A stretch of DNA of 64,000 nucleotides, from NCBI GenBank assembly GCA_021730205.1, contig CP072533.1, forward strand, positions 310,001 to 374,000, read 5' to 3'. Positions 8,042-22,344 of the stretch are shown piece by piece; positions within the stretch are counted from its first letter, which is position 1; every line of letters starts with the position of its first letter. A program made the translations under genes and the position numbers. This DNA comes from Candidatus Ruthia sp. Cpac_8_S14 (GTDB lineage Bacteria > Pseudomonadota > Gammaproteobacteria > PS1 > Pseudothioglobaceae). The notes under the pieces were generated by a model. That model had not been told where the DNA came from. It ran no database searches and saw only the letters and a program-made list of their open reading frames with translations.

Positions 8042-9024
8042 GTGATTGTTTGGTGATTGGTGGTGGTATTATCGGTATGATGAGTGCGAGGACATTAGCA
8101 ATGGCAGGTGCTAGTGTTACCTTACTAGACCAGCGTGAGTGTGGCAAAGAGTCCTCTTGGGCGGGTGGTGGCATTATTAGCCCGCTGTACCCTTGGCGTT
8201 ATGATGATTTGACCAATGAATTAAGTTTTGCCTCACAAGCAGTTTATGCAGATTTATGTCTGCAAATTTTTGAAGATACAGGTATTGACCCGCAATATAT
8301 TCAATCTGGCTTGTTAATGATGGATGAATATGACTCGTTATTAGCGACACAATGGATGGATAAATATCAGGTTAGTTATCAGCCTCGTGTTAATGGCGCC
8401 TTGTTTGCCAACATTGCTCAGGTTCGAAATCCAAGATTATTACAAGCCTTGAAGGTTGATATTTTGAATAAAGGGGTGAATATCATTGAACATGTTCAGG
8501 CAAATGATTTATTGATAAAAGACAACCAAGTAATTGGCGTGAAAACCAAGAATAAAAATTATTTTGCACAGGACGTTGTTGTTTGTTCTGGCGCATGGAG
8601 CTCTAAGTGGCTAAGACTTACTGATGAGGTTTTTCCAATGAAAGGACAAATGATTGTTCTACAATCAACCAAGGGCGTAGTAGAAAACATTGTATTAGAT
8701 CAAGGTAGGTATATTATTCCAAGGGCAGACGGGCGAATACTGGTGGGCTCTACCATGGAAAATGTTGGTTTTGATGGTCGTACTGATATTAGTGTGCAAA
8801 AATTACTCCATGAATTTGCCTATCAAAGATTTCCAGCTTTACTTAATGCGAAAATTGAGCACCATTGGTCTGGCTTTAGACCGGCAAGCCTTTCTGGTAA
8901 GGTTATACTGGGTAAGCATGAGCAATTTGAGCATTTATTAATAAATACTGGGCATTTTCGAAATGGCTTAAATATGGCATCCGCCAGTGCAGACAAAATT
9001 AAACAGCTGATTATCAATGTATAA
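8038..9024 (+). CDS. thiO: FAD-dependent glycine/D-amino-acid oxidase (ThiO-like)
   Basis: This is a DAO-family flavoenzyme of 328 residues. The N-terminus is the FAD-binding dinucleotide fold DCLVIGGGIIGMMSAR, and the glycine oxidase pattern SSWAGGGIISPLYPWRY follows. The C-terminal signature HWSGFRPASLSG and the segment GHFRNGLNMASASAD are also present. ThiO makes dehydroglycine for thiazole synthesis; another DAO-family role is possible because no thi gene is adjacent. I chose ATG at 8038, which overlaps the lspA stop (ATGA), over an in-frame TTG at 8029. Its stop overlaps the next gene. Confidence 0.75.
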   Translation: MSDCLVIGGGIIGMMSARTLAMAGASVTLLDQRECGKESSWAGGGIISPLYPWRYDDLTNELSFASQAVYADLCLQIFEDTGIDPQYIQSGLLMMDEYDSLLATQWMDKYQVSYQPRVNGALFANIAQVRNPRLLQALKVDILNKGVNIIEHVQANDLLIKDNQVIGVKTKNKNYFAQDVVVCSGAWSSKWLRLTDEVFPMKGQMIVLQSTKGVVENIVLDQGRYIIPRADGRILVGSTMENVGFDGRTDISVQKLLHEFAYQRFPALLNAKIEHHWSGFRPASLSGKVILGKHEQFEHLLINTGHFRNGLNMASASADKIKQLIINV

Positions 9025-9568
9025 AATAATCGCTTTTTTGTCATTCTTTGCTTGTACTTTAATTGTCAATGCGCAGTTAATTAAGGTTTCAGCGCAAGAG
9101 AATATTCTTGAAAACGAATCTAGAAATCATCAGTGTGTACTTGACCAGCAATCTAAGTTGGTATGGGAGGTCAAATTAAGTGATAAAGGATTACAAGATA
9201 TGAACAACACCTATACTTGGTTTGATGGTAAATCAGGAGTTGATAATGGCGATTATAGCCATTATTGCCACTGGGGTAAAAATTGTAATACTCAAGCGTT
9301 TATCAATACGTTAAATACAATTAAATTATGTGAACAAAGCGCTTGGCGCTTACCCAGTGAGTCAGAATTGAGAACTTTATTGATTTATGGCGATAATGAC
9401 TTGCTTATCAATTCAGATTTTTTTCCAAATACCAAGCGCAAATCTTACTGGAGTAGGGATGAGCAAGATGTTGATATCGCAATTGATGTGCCATTCTTCT
9501 ATGGTGGTAGCAAAGGTTCTGACAAATCTTTTGATGCTCATATTCGAGCAGTGAGTGATGCTTACTAG
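9017..9568 (+). CDS. Secreted DUF1566 (Lcl-like) domain protein
   Basis: A 183-residue exported protein. The N-terminus is a signal peptide (about residues 1-19, IIAFLSFFACTLIVNAQ). The rest carries DUF1566 hallmarks: an early KLVWEVK segment, TYTWFDG, and then CEQSAWRLPSESELRTLL, followed by a YWSRDE-type aromatic motif. Several cysteines suggest disulfides in the periplasm. The function of such solitary domains is unknown. It overlaps thiO by 8 bp and recJ by about 11 bp, so it is probably co-transcribed with both. Confidence 0.65.
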   Translation: MYKIIAFLSFFACTLIVNAQLIKVSAQENILENESRNHQCVLDQQSKLVWEVKLSDKGLQDMNNTYTWFDGKSGVDNGDYSHYCHWGKNCNTQAFINTLNTIKLCEQSAWRLPSESELRTLLIYGDNDLLINSDFFPNTKRKSYWSRDEQDVDIAIDVPFFYGGSKGSDKSFDAHIRAVSDAY

Positions 9569-11252
9569 AATAATAGACCAAAATTTATTTGATTCATATT
9601 CAGATGACATTCATACTTTTTTAAAGAAAATTTATGCTGCTCGTGGTATTAATGAGTCGCATTTATCTTTGAATCTTAGCCATCTTTTAAAACCTAATTT
9701 CCTCCAACTAGATGTCGCACTTACTTTACTTGAGCAAGCCTTACTTAATCAAAAACGTATTTTAATTGTTGGCGATTTTGATTGTGATGGGGCAACCGCA
9801 TCTGTTGTAGCAGTTAAGTCATTGCGCATGATGGGGGTAAAATTTGTTGATTTCTTAGTGCCTAATCGTTTTGAGCATGGTTATGGTTTGAGCGAGGAAA
9901 TTGTAAAATTAGCTATTCAAGAAAAACAACCCGATTTGATCATCACAGTTGACAATGGCATTTCAAGTTTTGACGGGGTAAAACTGGCAAAATCATCAAG
10001 TATTCGGGTGATTATTACTGATCATCACTTACCCAGTAAAACCCTGCCACAAGCAGATGCCATTATCAACCCCAATCTTAAGGGTTGTGAATTTTTAAGC
10101 AAAAATTTAGCAGGCGTTGGCGTGTGTTTTTACTTGTTTTCAGCTTTTAAAACTCATTTGATTAAGTGTGATTATTTTACCAATCATAAAATCACCCCGC
10201 CAGATTTGCGAAATGTACTAGATTTAGTTGCACTTGGCACAGTTGCTGATGTGGTAAAACTTGACCAAAATAATAGAATTTTGATTGACCAAGGTATTAA
10301 GCGTATCCAACAAAAAAAATGCGCCCCTGGTATTTTGGCATTACTGGAAATCTCAAATCGACCCAGTGCAACCCTATGTGCCAGTGATTTAGGTTTTTCA
10401 GTTGCACCACGCCTAAATGCAGCAGGACGTTTGAGTGATATTTCTCGTGGCATTAAATGCTTGCTAACTGAAAATATGAATGATGCTAGGCGTTACGCCC
10501 AAGAGTTAGAAGTCTTTAATCAAAAGCGCAAACAAGAGCAAACCCGTATGCAAGATGAAGCGCAAGCCATTGTGGACACGCAAGAAGCAACAGAGGATAA
10601 ATTTGCTATCAGCTTGTTTGATGCATCTTGGCATGAAGGTATTGTCGGTATTGTCGCTGGCAAACTTAAAGAGGATTATCATTGTCCAGTTGCGGTATTC
10701 TCTCAGTCGGGTAATAGTTTAAAAGGCTCTATTCGCTCTATTCCTAGTGTACATATTAAAGATTTATTAGATTTAGTAGATAGGCAAAATCCCGATTTAA
10801 TTTTAAAATTTGGTGGTCATGCTATGGCAGCAGGGTTAAGCATCAAGCCTGAAAATTTCACTGGTTTTAAGCAAACTTTTGCAAATGCCATTCAGACTCA
10901 TTTAGGCAATCAAGTACCCAAAGTTGAACTGTTAACTGATGGCGAATTAGAGGCATTTGAATTGTCTTTAGACAACGCACAATTATTAGTTGATGCTGGA
11001 CCTTGGGGTCAAGGGTTTGATGAACCAATTTTTTATGGTGAGTTTGAGCTAGTTGAGCAGAAAGTGGTTGGCGAAAAACACTTAAAATGCCGCTTAAAAC
11101 TTACAAACAATAACACTGTATATGATGGTATTGCATTTTTTCAAGCACCTATTAAAAACACAAAAGCTCAAATTGCCTACAAACTATCCATTAATAAATG
11201 GCGAGGTAACACTTCATTACAACTTATGATTGAACAAATTCACAATATATAA
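9558..11252 (+). CDS. recJ: Single-stranded-DNA 5'-3' exonuclease RecJ
   Basis: RecJ degrades 5' single strands in RecFOR recombination and mismatch repair. The 564-residue protein has the DHH phosphoesterase motifs: GDFDCDGATA (about 71-80), VDNGIS, and the eponymous TDHHLP. The DHHA1 motif GGHAMAAGLSI follows, and a C-terminal OB domain. Length matches E. coli RecJ (577). ATG at 9558 is preferred to an adjacent GTG at 9555. It overlaps the preceding gene. RecO is also encoded here (47113). Confidence 0.95.
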   Translation: MLTRIIDQNLFDSYSDDIHTFLKKIYAARGINESHLSLNLSHLLKPNFLQLDVALTLLEQALLNQKRILIVGDFDCDGATASVVAVKSLRMMGVKFVDFLVPNRFEHGYGLSEEIVKLAIQEKQPDLIITVDNGISSFDGVKLAKSSSIRVIITDHHLPSKTLPQADAIINPNLKGCEFLSKNLAGVGVCFYLFSAFKTHLIKCDYFTNHKITPPDLRNVLDLVALGTVADVVKLDQNNRILIDQGIKRIQQKKCAPGILALLEISNRPSATLCASDLGFSVAPRLNAAGRLSDISRGIKCLLTENMNDARRYAQELEVFNQKRKQEQTRMQDEAQAIVDTQEATEDKFAISLFDASWHEGIVGIVAGKLKEDYHCPVAVFSQSGNSLKGSIRSIPSVHIKDLLDLVDRQNPDLILKFGGHAMAAGLSIKPENFTGFKQTFANAIQTHLGNQVPKVELLTDGELEAFELSLDNAQLLVDAGPWGQGFDEPIFYGEFELVEQKVVGEKHLKCRLKLTNNNTVYDGIAFFQAPIKNTKAQIAYKLSINKWRGNTSLQLMIEQIHNI

Positions 11253-11296
11253 TCAAACCATGAAATAAAAATCAAAATTAATTGAAGAAACCCTTT

Positions 11297-11860
11297 GGTA
11301 ATCGTGCGATAAATTACCTGGCTCGGTTGAATCATCAGAGTATAAGCATGTGGTGCTGAGTTTAAAATTCGCCAGTGATAAATTTGCAAAATGCAGAAAG
11401 AGCATACATGTTGGGACTTTATCATCAAAAATGACACTCCTTTAGAAATTGATACCGTACTCAGCACGGATTGGAAAGAAACAATCCCGCTTGGATATTT
11501 GTATATGTTAAGCAAACTTTCGGTCAGTGGCGGGCACGGCAGGGTTTATGTTGGTAAATGAGTCAATGAGTTCTAACACTTCAGGCGAAGGCGATATTAG
11601 ACAACAAATCATCAATAATGATTTGGTTGATTGCATGATTGCCTTGCCGGGGCAACTTTTCTAGATTGCGCAAATCCCTGTGTGCCTATGGTTTTTGACC
11701 CGTAATAAAACCAAGCAAACCCTTGTTGATGAGCGAGGCAGCTATCGCAATCGCACAGGAAAAACTTTATTTATTGATGCTAGAAATCTAGGTTCGATGA
11801 TTGACCATGTGCATAAAAACAGCCCACCATCCTATCACGCTTGACGGCGTGTGGCAAGTT
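11297..11860 (+). pseudogene. hsdM: Decayed type I restriction-modification methylase (hsdM)
   Basis: Fragments in shifting frames match HsdM in order. First is an N-terminal piece KLPGSVESSEYKHVVLSLKF. Next is [18 protein letters not shown], running on to [14 protein letters not shown], the signature after the methylase core. Then come IPVCLWFLTRNK and GKTLFIDARNLGSMID. In-frame stops, frameshifts and a large internal deletion (the NPPF region is gone) show that it is dead. The specificity subunit gene hsdS is not recognisable. Confidence 0.8.
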
Positions 11861-11934
11861 TGATAAAAGATGTTGATGAGATTGATAGCTTATTACCTTT
11901 GCTCAAGGGATGCTACTACACCAAAATAGGTTAA

Positions 11935-14090
11935 GGGATATTATTCAAATTTTTATCTATCTGCCTAATACTTTCCAATCAATGTGAGAAAATAGTGTGC
12001 CGCTATCCTCAATATTATGCAGCACGTGCGTTGTATGAAAATATTAAAAAAACAACTTGACGGTACAGGGAGGGAGATGGCAAGGGCGGTAGTTATTTTT
12101 TGACAACGAGTAGTGGTAAGAGTTTTGCCATGCTTTATCTCACTCGTTTATTGGTGATAGTAATGTCAAGAGTGTTGAAAGCAGAGCCGAATTAAGAACG
12201 CTACTTCAAGGACGAAAAAACGGCGGTGTGTTCTTAACCACAATTCATAAATTTACACAAGACATAGAACTATTAACCAAAAGAACAAATGTAATTTGCA
12301 TTTCAAGCCCACAGAAACCAAACCAATTTAGAGCAAAAAATTACCATCACGCCTAACGAGGTAAAAAAAGACTTATGGCTTTGCTAAATATTTTCATAAC
12401 TCTTTGCCCAATGCAACTTTTGTAGGATTTACAGGCACGCCAATAGAAATAACTTTAGAGGTGTTTGGTAAGGTTGTCGATGCCTACACCATGACACAAT
12501 CGGTTAAAAGTGAAATAAACAGTGCGAATTGTTTATGAAGAGTGAGCAGCTAAAGTTGCATTGCACAATAGCGAATTAGAGAAAATAGAAGCTAGCAAAA
12601 AAGCAATTGCCAGTATGAATATTATTCTTGGCAACCCAGACCCGCTTGCAAGTATTAGCACAAGATTTTGTAACGCATTATGAAAAAAAAAGTATCAATA
12701 AGGTGCAACTGTCAAAGCAAAGGCGATATTTGTTTATAATGGTCGTGAAATTGCTTACAATTTTTACAAGAAAATCATTAGCACTAAGACTAGCGTAGTG
12801 TAATATACAAATGGCAAAAAAGGATGCCAGTCTAAATGATAAGGAAAAAAGTGATATCAAGCCAATAGAACGCATCAAAATGGTTATGACCAGAGGTAAG
12901 GATGATTCTAAAGGAATGTATGATTTGCTAGGTACAAAAGAGTATCGCAAAGAGTTGAATAAGCAATTTAAAAATAAAAGATCTAATTTTAAAATAGCCA
13001 TTGTGGTTGATAGGGTTTGATGTGCCGTTTCTGGAAAGGCTTGGTGGTTGATTATATTGGTATTAAAAAGCAAATAAGCCTTTCTTTGGTTAAATACAAT
13101 CAAGGCGAAAGAGAAAGCTTTGAAAACTTAGAAGAACCTTTAATCATCGTTAGAAATCATTTGGATTTGTTGGCTAAAGTTTTTCATCAATTTGATAGCT
13201 CAAACTATTTTAATGGCACTGCATTAGAATAATTAGATACTTTGAACGGGACGGTTGAATACGCCTAATTAACTAAAGTGCTTGAAATTCGTTTTATAGG
13301 GTTGGTAAAACGTCTAAGCTGTTTATGATATTTGTGCAGGTAGAAAGGGATTTTGTGCATTTTTATTTAGCCATTCGTTCAATCGTTTTTTTAAGCTAAC
13401 AAAAGGCAATACGCCTGACACTGCTCAAATGAATACCAAAGTTCGTAAAATAATAAGAAATGCTTTAAAAAATGATGATGTTGAAGAAATTTTTAAACTT
13501 GGTAATGAGGTAGAAACTGAGCAAGATATTTTTGATGAAAATTGATAAGGTAAAATTATCCAATACAAAGATAAAGTTACTACAGCAACTCTTAGCGCAA
13601 GTCATTGCAGAAACTAATAAAGTTAAAGGGGTTGATTTTCCTAAAAAAATTCAATCTTTGATTGAGCGTTATAATGAAAGAAAAGAAGATGACGTGTTGC
13701 GTAGTGAATTTACGAGGAAACGGCTAATCAACTCACTGATTTAATTTGTCAAATTAAACAAGAGTTTTCAGCAGGTGGTGCTGCACTGGGGATTGATTTT
13801 GAGCAAAAAACGTTTTACGATATTTTAAAAGACTTGTGCATTAAATATGATTTTAAATACCCTGAGGACAAGCTCATTGAATTGGCAAAATCAGTAATTT
13901 AGTCAATGAACAAGTCAAATTTTCAGATTGGAATAAACGAGATGATATTAAATCTACTTTAAAGACGGGGCTGGTATTATTGTTAGATAAATATGGCTAT
14001 CCACCCACCTGTAAAGCGGGACGAAATTTACAAGGATATTTTTGAGCAGGCTGAAAATTTTAAAAAGTATTATTCAAGCGATTCAATAAA
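11935..14090 (+). pseudogene. hsdR: Decayed type I restriction enzyme motor subunit (hsdR)
   Basis: A long run of broken frames follows HsdR order. It has RYPQYYAARALYENIKK, then a helicase box remnant GKSFAMLYLTRL, then GGVFLTTIHKFTQDIELL and ATFVGFTGTPIE. Further on are ERIKMVMTRGKDD, DLLGTKEYRKELNKQFKN (12811-13020), and a frameshifted DVPFLERLGG at about 13018. The C-terminal pieces are GVDFPKKIQSL and YNERKEDDVLRSE (13532-13744). There are more than ten stops or frameshifts. Short ORFs called in this stretch are fragments of this gene, not genes. Confidence 0.85.
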
Positions 14091-14126
14091 GTAAAATATT
14101 TACCCTTTATTTTTATAATTTTTTTC

Positions 14127-16043
14127 ATGCCGATTATCACCTTGCCAGACGGAACCCAAAAAACATTTGAGCAAGCTGTTAGTGTTGCGCAAGTAGCAAA
14201 GTCTATTGGCTCGGGTTTGGCTAAAGCGGCATTGGCTGGTGAGGTTGATGGTGAGTTGGTTGATACATCGTTTTTAATTAAGGCGGATGCTGATCTTGCG
14301 ATTATTACAGCGAGTGATGACAAAGGGCTTGAGGTTATTCGCCATTCTACAGCGCACTTATTAGCACAAGCCACGCAAATGCTTTATCCAGATGTACAAG
14401 TGACAATTGGTCCTGTGATTGATAATGGTTTTTATTATGATTTTGCATATTCAGATGGCTTTTCAGAAGGTGATTTAGCTAAAATTGAAAAAAATATGCA
14501 CAAGCTGGTCAAACAAAACCTTAAGATTGAAAGATTTGAAATGGGTCGTGATGAAGCGGTAGAGTTTCTTAAAGATAAGGGCGAGTACTACAAGGCTGAA
14601 ATTATTGAATCAATTTCCGCTGATCAAACGCTGTTTTTATATAAGCAGGGAGATTTTATTGACCTTTGTCGTGGGCCACATGTGCCTTCAACCGCCAAGC
14701 TAAAAGCCTTTAAATTAATGAAATTGGCAGGTGCTTACTGGCGTGGTGATTCTAATAATGAAATGTTACAACGTGTGTACGGCACGGCTTGGGCAACTAA
14801 ACAAGATTTAGAAACACATTTGCACAGATTGGAAGAGGCTTCAAAACGTGACCATCGTAAAATTGGCAAAATTCAAGATTTATTCCACATGCAAGAAGAG
14901 GCACCTGGTATGGTGTTTTGGCACGCTAAAGGTTGGACGTTGTACCAATTGGTTGAGCAATATATGCGTGATATTTTCAAAAATAATGGCTATCAAGAGG
15001 TACATACACCACAATTAATTGATAAAAGCCTTTGGGAAAAATCAGGTCATTGGGATAAATTTGGCGATGCTATGTTTACCACCAGTTCTGAAAATCGTGA
15101 TTATGCTGTAAAACCCATGAATTGCCCTGCACATATCCAAATTTATAACCAAGGTCTAAAATCTTATCGTGATTTGCCACTACGTTTAGCAGAGTTTGGC
15201 TCGTGCCATCGTAATGAGCCTTCAGGTACGTTGTACGGTATTATGCGTGTGCGTAATTTTGTACAGGATGATGGTCATATTTTTTGTACGTCTGAGCAAA
15301 TTCAAGATGAGGTTTCAACCTTTATTGATTTGACTTTTGCTGTGTATAAGCATTTTGGCTTTGACAAGGTTGATATTAAACTTTCAACCCGTCCAGAAAA
15401 TTATTTGGGTTCAGACGAGATATGGGACAAAGCCGAGGCAGCGTTAGAAGAGGCTCTTGACACTAAGAACATTAAATGGGAGTTGCAGGAGGGTGAGGGT
15501 GCGTTCTACGGACCTAAAATTGAGTTTGTATTAAAAGATTGTCTGGATCGGCAGTGGCAGTGTGGTACATTGCAGGTTGATTTTTCTATGCCAGAACGCT
15601 TAGGTGCGCAATTTGTTGATGAAGATAGTATAAAGCAAACCCCCGTCATGTTGCATCGTGCAATTGTGGGTTCACTAGAACGATTTGTGGGTATTTTGAT
15701 TGAACATTACGAGGGTGCGTACCCTTGTTGGTTAGCGCCTATTCAGTCAGTTATTATTAATATTTCTGAAAAACAAGTAGATTTTGTTGTTGATATGACT
15801 AAAAAGTTAAAAAAACAAGGACTTAGGGTCATTTCGGACTTGCGAAATGAGAAGATAGGCTTTAAAATACGCGAGCATTCATTACAACGTTATCCTTATA
15901 TTTTAATAGTGGGTGATTGTGAGATGAAAAAAGGTCAAATTTCAGTGCGAGAACGTGGTGGTGAAGATTTAGGTGCAATGAGTATTGAAGCATTTGTAGA
16001 AAAGGTAAACCAGGAGACATTATTAAAAAAACAAATAAAGTAA
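14127..16043 (+). CDS. thrS: Threonyl-tRNA synthetase
   Basis: ThrS charges tRNA-Thr. The 638-residue protein (E. coli 642) begins with a TGS domain ([13 protein letters not shown]) and then the editing domain with [10 protein letters not shown] and the zinc-type DLCRGPH box. The class II core has [29 protein letters not shown] and DDGHIFC. The C-terminal anticodon-binding domain has [10 protein letters not shown] and [16 protein letters not shown]. It heads the classical thrS-infC-rpmI-rplT-pheST-ihfA cluster and overlaps the infC start by 22 bp. There is no obvious ribosome site before the ATG. Confidence 0.98.
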   Translation: MPIITLPDGTQKTFEQAVSVAQVAKSIGSGLAKAALAGEVDGELVDTSFLIKADADLAIITASDDKGLEVIRHSTAHLLAQATQMLYPDVQVTIGPVIDNGFYYDFAYSDGFSEGDLAKIEKNMHKLVKQNLKIERFEMGRDEAVEFLKDKGEYYKAEIIESISADQTLFLYKQGDFIDLCRGPHVPSTAKLKAFKLMKLAGAYWRGDSNNEMLQRVYGTAWATKQDLETHLHRLEEASKRDHRKIGKIQDLFHMQEEAPGMVFWHAKGWTLYQLVEQYMRDIFKNNGYQEVHTPQLIDKSLWEKSGHWDKFGDAMFTTSSENRDYAVKPMNCPAHIQIYNQGLKSYRDLPLRLAEFGSCHRNEPSGTLYGIMRVRNFVQDDGHIFCTSEQIQDEVSTFIDLTFAVYKHFGFDKVDIKLSTRPENYLGSDEIWDKAEAALEEALDTKNIKWELQEGEGAFYGPKIEFVLKDCLDRQWQCGTLQVDFSMPERLGAQFVDEDSIKQTPVMLHRAIVGSLERFVGILIEHYEGAYPCWLAPIQSVIINISEKQVDFVVDMTKKLKKQGLRVISDLRNEKIGFKIREHSLQRYPYILIVGDCEMKKGQISVRERGGEDLGAMSIEAFVEKVNQETLLKKQIK

Positions 16044-16552
16044 AAACTCAAATTAATAACACCATTAGAGTAGCAGAAGTTCGGTTGATTGACGCCAAAG
16101 GCGAGCAGCTTGGTATTGTTGATACCGATATTGCAAAGCAAAAGGCAACGCAGGCTGGGCTAGATTTAGTAGAGGTCTCTCCCAATGCTCAGCCACCTGT
16201 TTGTAAGATTATGGATTTTGGCAAGTTTCTTTATGAATTAAAACAGCAAAAGAAAGAAGCTAAAAAGAAACAAAAAAGAAACACAGTTAAAACTATTAAG
16301 TATCGCCCAGGCACCGAAGAGGGTGATTACCAAATTAAATTTAAGAACTTGGTAAAGTTCTTAGATAATGGTGACAAGGTTAAGGTGAGTATTTGGTTCC
16401 GCGGTCGTGAAATGCAACACAAGGAACTGGGCATGGAAGTGCTAGACAGAATTGAAAAGGATACAGAAGAATTTGCCAATGTAGAACAAAAGGCAAGATT
16501 AGAGGGTCGTCAGCTAGGCATGATACTGGCACCTAAATCAAAGAAAAAGTAA
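16022..16552 (+). CDS. infC: Translation initiation factor IF-3 (ATT start codon)
   Basis: IF-3 binds the 30S subunit and polices start-codon choice. The conserved protein begins with [20 protein letters not shown] and has the IF-3 core [18 protein letters not shown] and [13 protein letters not shown]. No ATG, GTG or TTG lies in frame early enough to include [12 protein letters not shown]. The ATT at 16022 sits 5 bp after AGGAG (16012-16016), giving 176 residues, close to E. coli's 180. A rare AUU start is the known basis of IF-3 autoregulation. A second ATT directly upstream (16019) is too near the ribosome site. Confidence 0.93.
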   Translation: MKKTNKVKTQINNTIRVAEVRLIDAKGEQLGIVDTDIAKQKATQAGLDLVEVSPNAQPPVCKIMDFGKFLYELKQQKKEAKKKQKRNTVKTIKYRPGTEEGDYQIKFKNLVKFLDNGDKVKVSIWFRGREMQHKELGMEVLDRIEKDTEEFANVEQKARLEGRQLGMILAPKSKKK

Positions 16553-16614
16553 GACTTAAAAAAATCTGAAAATATGAAAAAAAGCCTAATAGGGGCAAAT
16601 AAAAGGAATAAATA

Positions 16615-16812
16615 ATGCCAAAGTTAAAAACCAATAGAGGGGCTGCAAAGCGCTTCAAAAAAACTGCCAGTGGCAGTTATAAATGTAAACACTCTCACCT
16701 ACGTCATATTCTGACCAAGAAGAGTACTTCTAGGAAACGCAGTTTGCGCGCACCAGATACGGTTGAGAAAGCCGATGTACCAATGGTTCGTAAAATGTTA
16801 CCGTATAGTTAA
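16615..16812 (+). CDS. rpmI: 50S ribosomal protein L35
   Basis: A 65-residue, very basic protein with the L35 pattern [17 protein letters not shown] and [17 protein letters not shown]. An AAGGA ribosome site precedes the ATG. It lies 62 bp after infC and 17 bp before rplT, the conserved order. In E. coli L20 represses this pair through the mRNA between infC and rpmI; that gap exists here, but no structure was tested. Confidence 0.98.
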   Translation: MPKLKTNRGAAKRFKKTASGSYKCKHSHLRHILTKKSTSRKRSLRAPDTVEKADVPMVRKMLPYS

Positions 16813-16829
16813 TTTAGGGGTATAAGAAA

Positions 16830-17189
16830 ATGGCAAGAGTATCAAGAGGTGTGCAAGCGCACGCAAAACATAAGAAAATTTTAAAAAAAGTCAAGGGTTA
16901 CTATGGCGCAAGGTCTAAGGTATATCGCGTTGCTAAACAAGCGGTTATTAAAGCAGGACAGTATGCGTATCGTGATCGTCGTCAAAGACGTCGTCAATTT
17001 CGCCGGCTTTGGGTTGTGCGTATTAATGCTGAGGCACGTAATAATGGTTTAAGCTATTCAAGAATGATTGATGGCATGGGCAAAGCAGATATTGAAATTG
17101 ATCGTAAGATTTTATCAGACATTGCTATTTTTGATAAAGCGGCATTTTCAAAAATTGCAGATCAAGCAAAACAGGCTCTGATTGTATAA
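16830..17189 (+). CDS. rplT: 50S ribosomal protein L20
   Basis: A 119-residue basic protein with the L20 N-terminus [18 protein letters not shown], the [20 protein letters not shown] segment and [20 protein letters not shown]. It binds 23S rRNA early in 50S assembly. Its length equals the E. coli form within a residue or two. A lipoprotein gene follows instead of the pheM leader found in E. coli. Confidence 0.98.
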   Translation: MARVSRGVQAHAKHKKILKKVKGYYGARSKVYRVAKQAVIKAGQYAYRDRRQRRRQFRRLWVVRINAEARNNGLSYSRMIDGMGKADIEIDRKILSDIAIFDKAAFSKIADQAKQALIV

Positions 17190-17211
17190 TAAATAATAGT
17201 AGGAGCTAGGT

Positions 17212-20918
<3,707 letters not shown>

Positions 20919-20919
<1 letters not shown>

Positions 20920-21206
20920 TGTCAATTACTAAAAAAGACATTGCCAGCGCATTAGCAAAAAGCATGGACATAACCTATGTTCAGGCATTGGCAATTACAC
21001 ATGATTTTTTTGACCAAATTAAACAAACGCTAGCCTCTGGAGAGTCGGTAAAGTTGTCTAGTTTTGGTAACTTTGTGATTAAAGAGAAATCTGCCAGACC
21101 GGGCAGAAATCCTAAAACTGGTGAAGTGGTTGAAATTTCAGCCAGAAAAGTGGTGGTATTTAAATCAGGACCAAAGCTTAAATCAGCCACCCAAAAAGGC
21201 AAATAA
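20919..21206 (+). CDS. ihfA: Integration host factor subunit alpha
   Basis: A 95-residue HU/IHF-family protein with ITKKDIASALAKSMDI, SFGNFVIKEK and the arm RPGRNPKTGEVVEISARKV. Alpha identity comes from the pheT-ihfA arrangement and the KxRPGRNPKTGE arm. IHF bends specific sites as a heterodimer with IhfB, which is not in the window. The cluster ends here; convergent with the next gene. Confidence 0.93.
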
Positions 21207-21274
21207 TCATAAACATATCTTAAAGAGTGCAAGTTGCAGTGCTAAAATCCCACCAATATTATTAGAACTGCTTG

Positions 21275-21745
21275 TTAATCTGTAATGGCTGACATAAAAC
21301 CTTTTAATACCGGTATTATCTTGTCAATAATTTCTTGATCTTTAGCAGTGTTGCTCACATGACCTTCGATGGTTTTTTTTGTCTTTTGTAAGGTTGTGTT
21401 GTAATCATCATCAAATTCAAAATTAATAAAATAAAAACCTTTGGCTTTGTCTCTAATAGACCTAATCGATAAAAAGTCAGTTTCCCACGCAAGTTCTGCC
21501 TGATAGGCTATATCTGAATTTGTTGTATCTTTTTGTAGCAAAACAAGGGTTGAACCAAAATGAAAAATAAAGTGACTTGCACTACAATTTGATGCAGGCT
21601 TTATGTTTAATTCGCCACTTTGAAGTGCATTAGCAATTTGCTTAAGTTGAGGATTGTTAAGCTGAATATATTTTGCATCTAAATGTTCATTAATATTGGC
21701 ATTGGGATAATTGTTTTTTAAAAATTCAACAAGTCTTTTTAGCAT
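21275..21745 (-). CDS. Hypothetical protein, 156 residues
   Basis: I do not recognise this gene. The product is soluble-looking and mixed alpha/beta, with a segment ASHFIFHFGSTLVLLQKD and a charged C-terminal half, and no signal peptide or membrane segment. The frame is clean for its whole length in a region where neighbours are decayed, which argues that it is expressed and selected. It is convergent with ihfA and is followed on its upstream side by a permease remnant. A distant effector or cytosolic sensor role cannot be judged from sequence. Confidence 0.5.
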   Translation of the reverse strand: MLKRLVEFLKNNYPNANINEHLDAKYIQLNNPQLKQIANALQSGELNIKPASNCSASHFIFHFGSTLVLLQKDTTNSDIAYQAELAWETDFLSIRSIRDKAKGFYFINFEFDDDYNTTLQKTKKTIEGHVSNTAKDQEIIDKIIPVLKGFMSAITD

Positions 21746-21812
21746 GGTTATGACGTTTAGTTAAAATCCACTATTATAATCAAATATAATGAGCCATTCT
21801 TGGTAAGCGTGC

Positions 21813-22283
21813 TTATGAGTTAAACCTATCTTTATTATATCTTATGCTATAAATATCAAAAATACTAATGGCTATCGCAGCAATAATAGAGCCAATAAAC
21901 AAGCCTAAAATGCCAAAGTGGATAACTCCGTGATTAGAGCATGGTCTAGTGTGTTTGCGCCACTGGATTTTTTAGATAAGAGGTTGATGATGCTAGATCG
22001 AGCCAAATTATCAACAATAAAACCAATCACAACAGCAACCAAATAATTAAACCACCCAACAAGGGTTTAAAACTAGCCAATGCCATTGCAATACCAAAAT
22101 ATAGGATAGGTAATTCAATGATCATAATCGTGATTGAAAATATTACGCCTTGTAATGGTGCAATCAAAAACACATTGCCCATTATGTAATAGATAAATTT
22201 TCAAACTGATTGAGCAAAATATCGTTTAAATGCGCCTCAAATGGCGATAAGTTTTTGATGCGTTTTACAACTTTTTTTGCCAT
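21813..22283 (-). pseudogene. Decayed AI-2E/PerM-type permease
   Basis: On the minus strand, broken frames encode hydrophobic pieces. These are MGNVFLIAPLQGVIFSITIM and ELPILYFGIAMALASFKPLLGG, then after frameshifts FGILGLFIGSIIAAIAISIF. The arrangement 'aqG...igFxxxGxPxxxlxGxxxxxxSxxPxxG' suits the AI-2E (PerM/YdiK) transporter family. Stops and frameshifts interrupt it, and the N-terminal half is gone. The family call is moderate; the decayed state is clear. Confidence 0.5.
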
Positions 22284-22344
22284 TAATATAAAAGTAATAA
22301 GCTCAGCATAAATCTATCTTCAAAAGGTTTTTATCTGCTAGTAT

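Noticed and set aside
12678..13103. A 141-residue minus-strand frame in the restriction wreck
   Set aside because: It is antisense to clear HsdR fragments and has no protein-like motif. It is an accident of AT-rich sequence.
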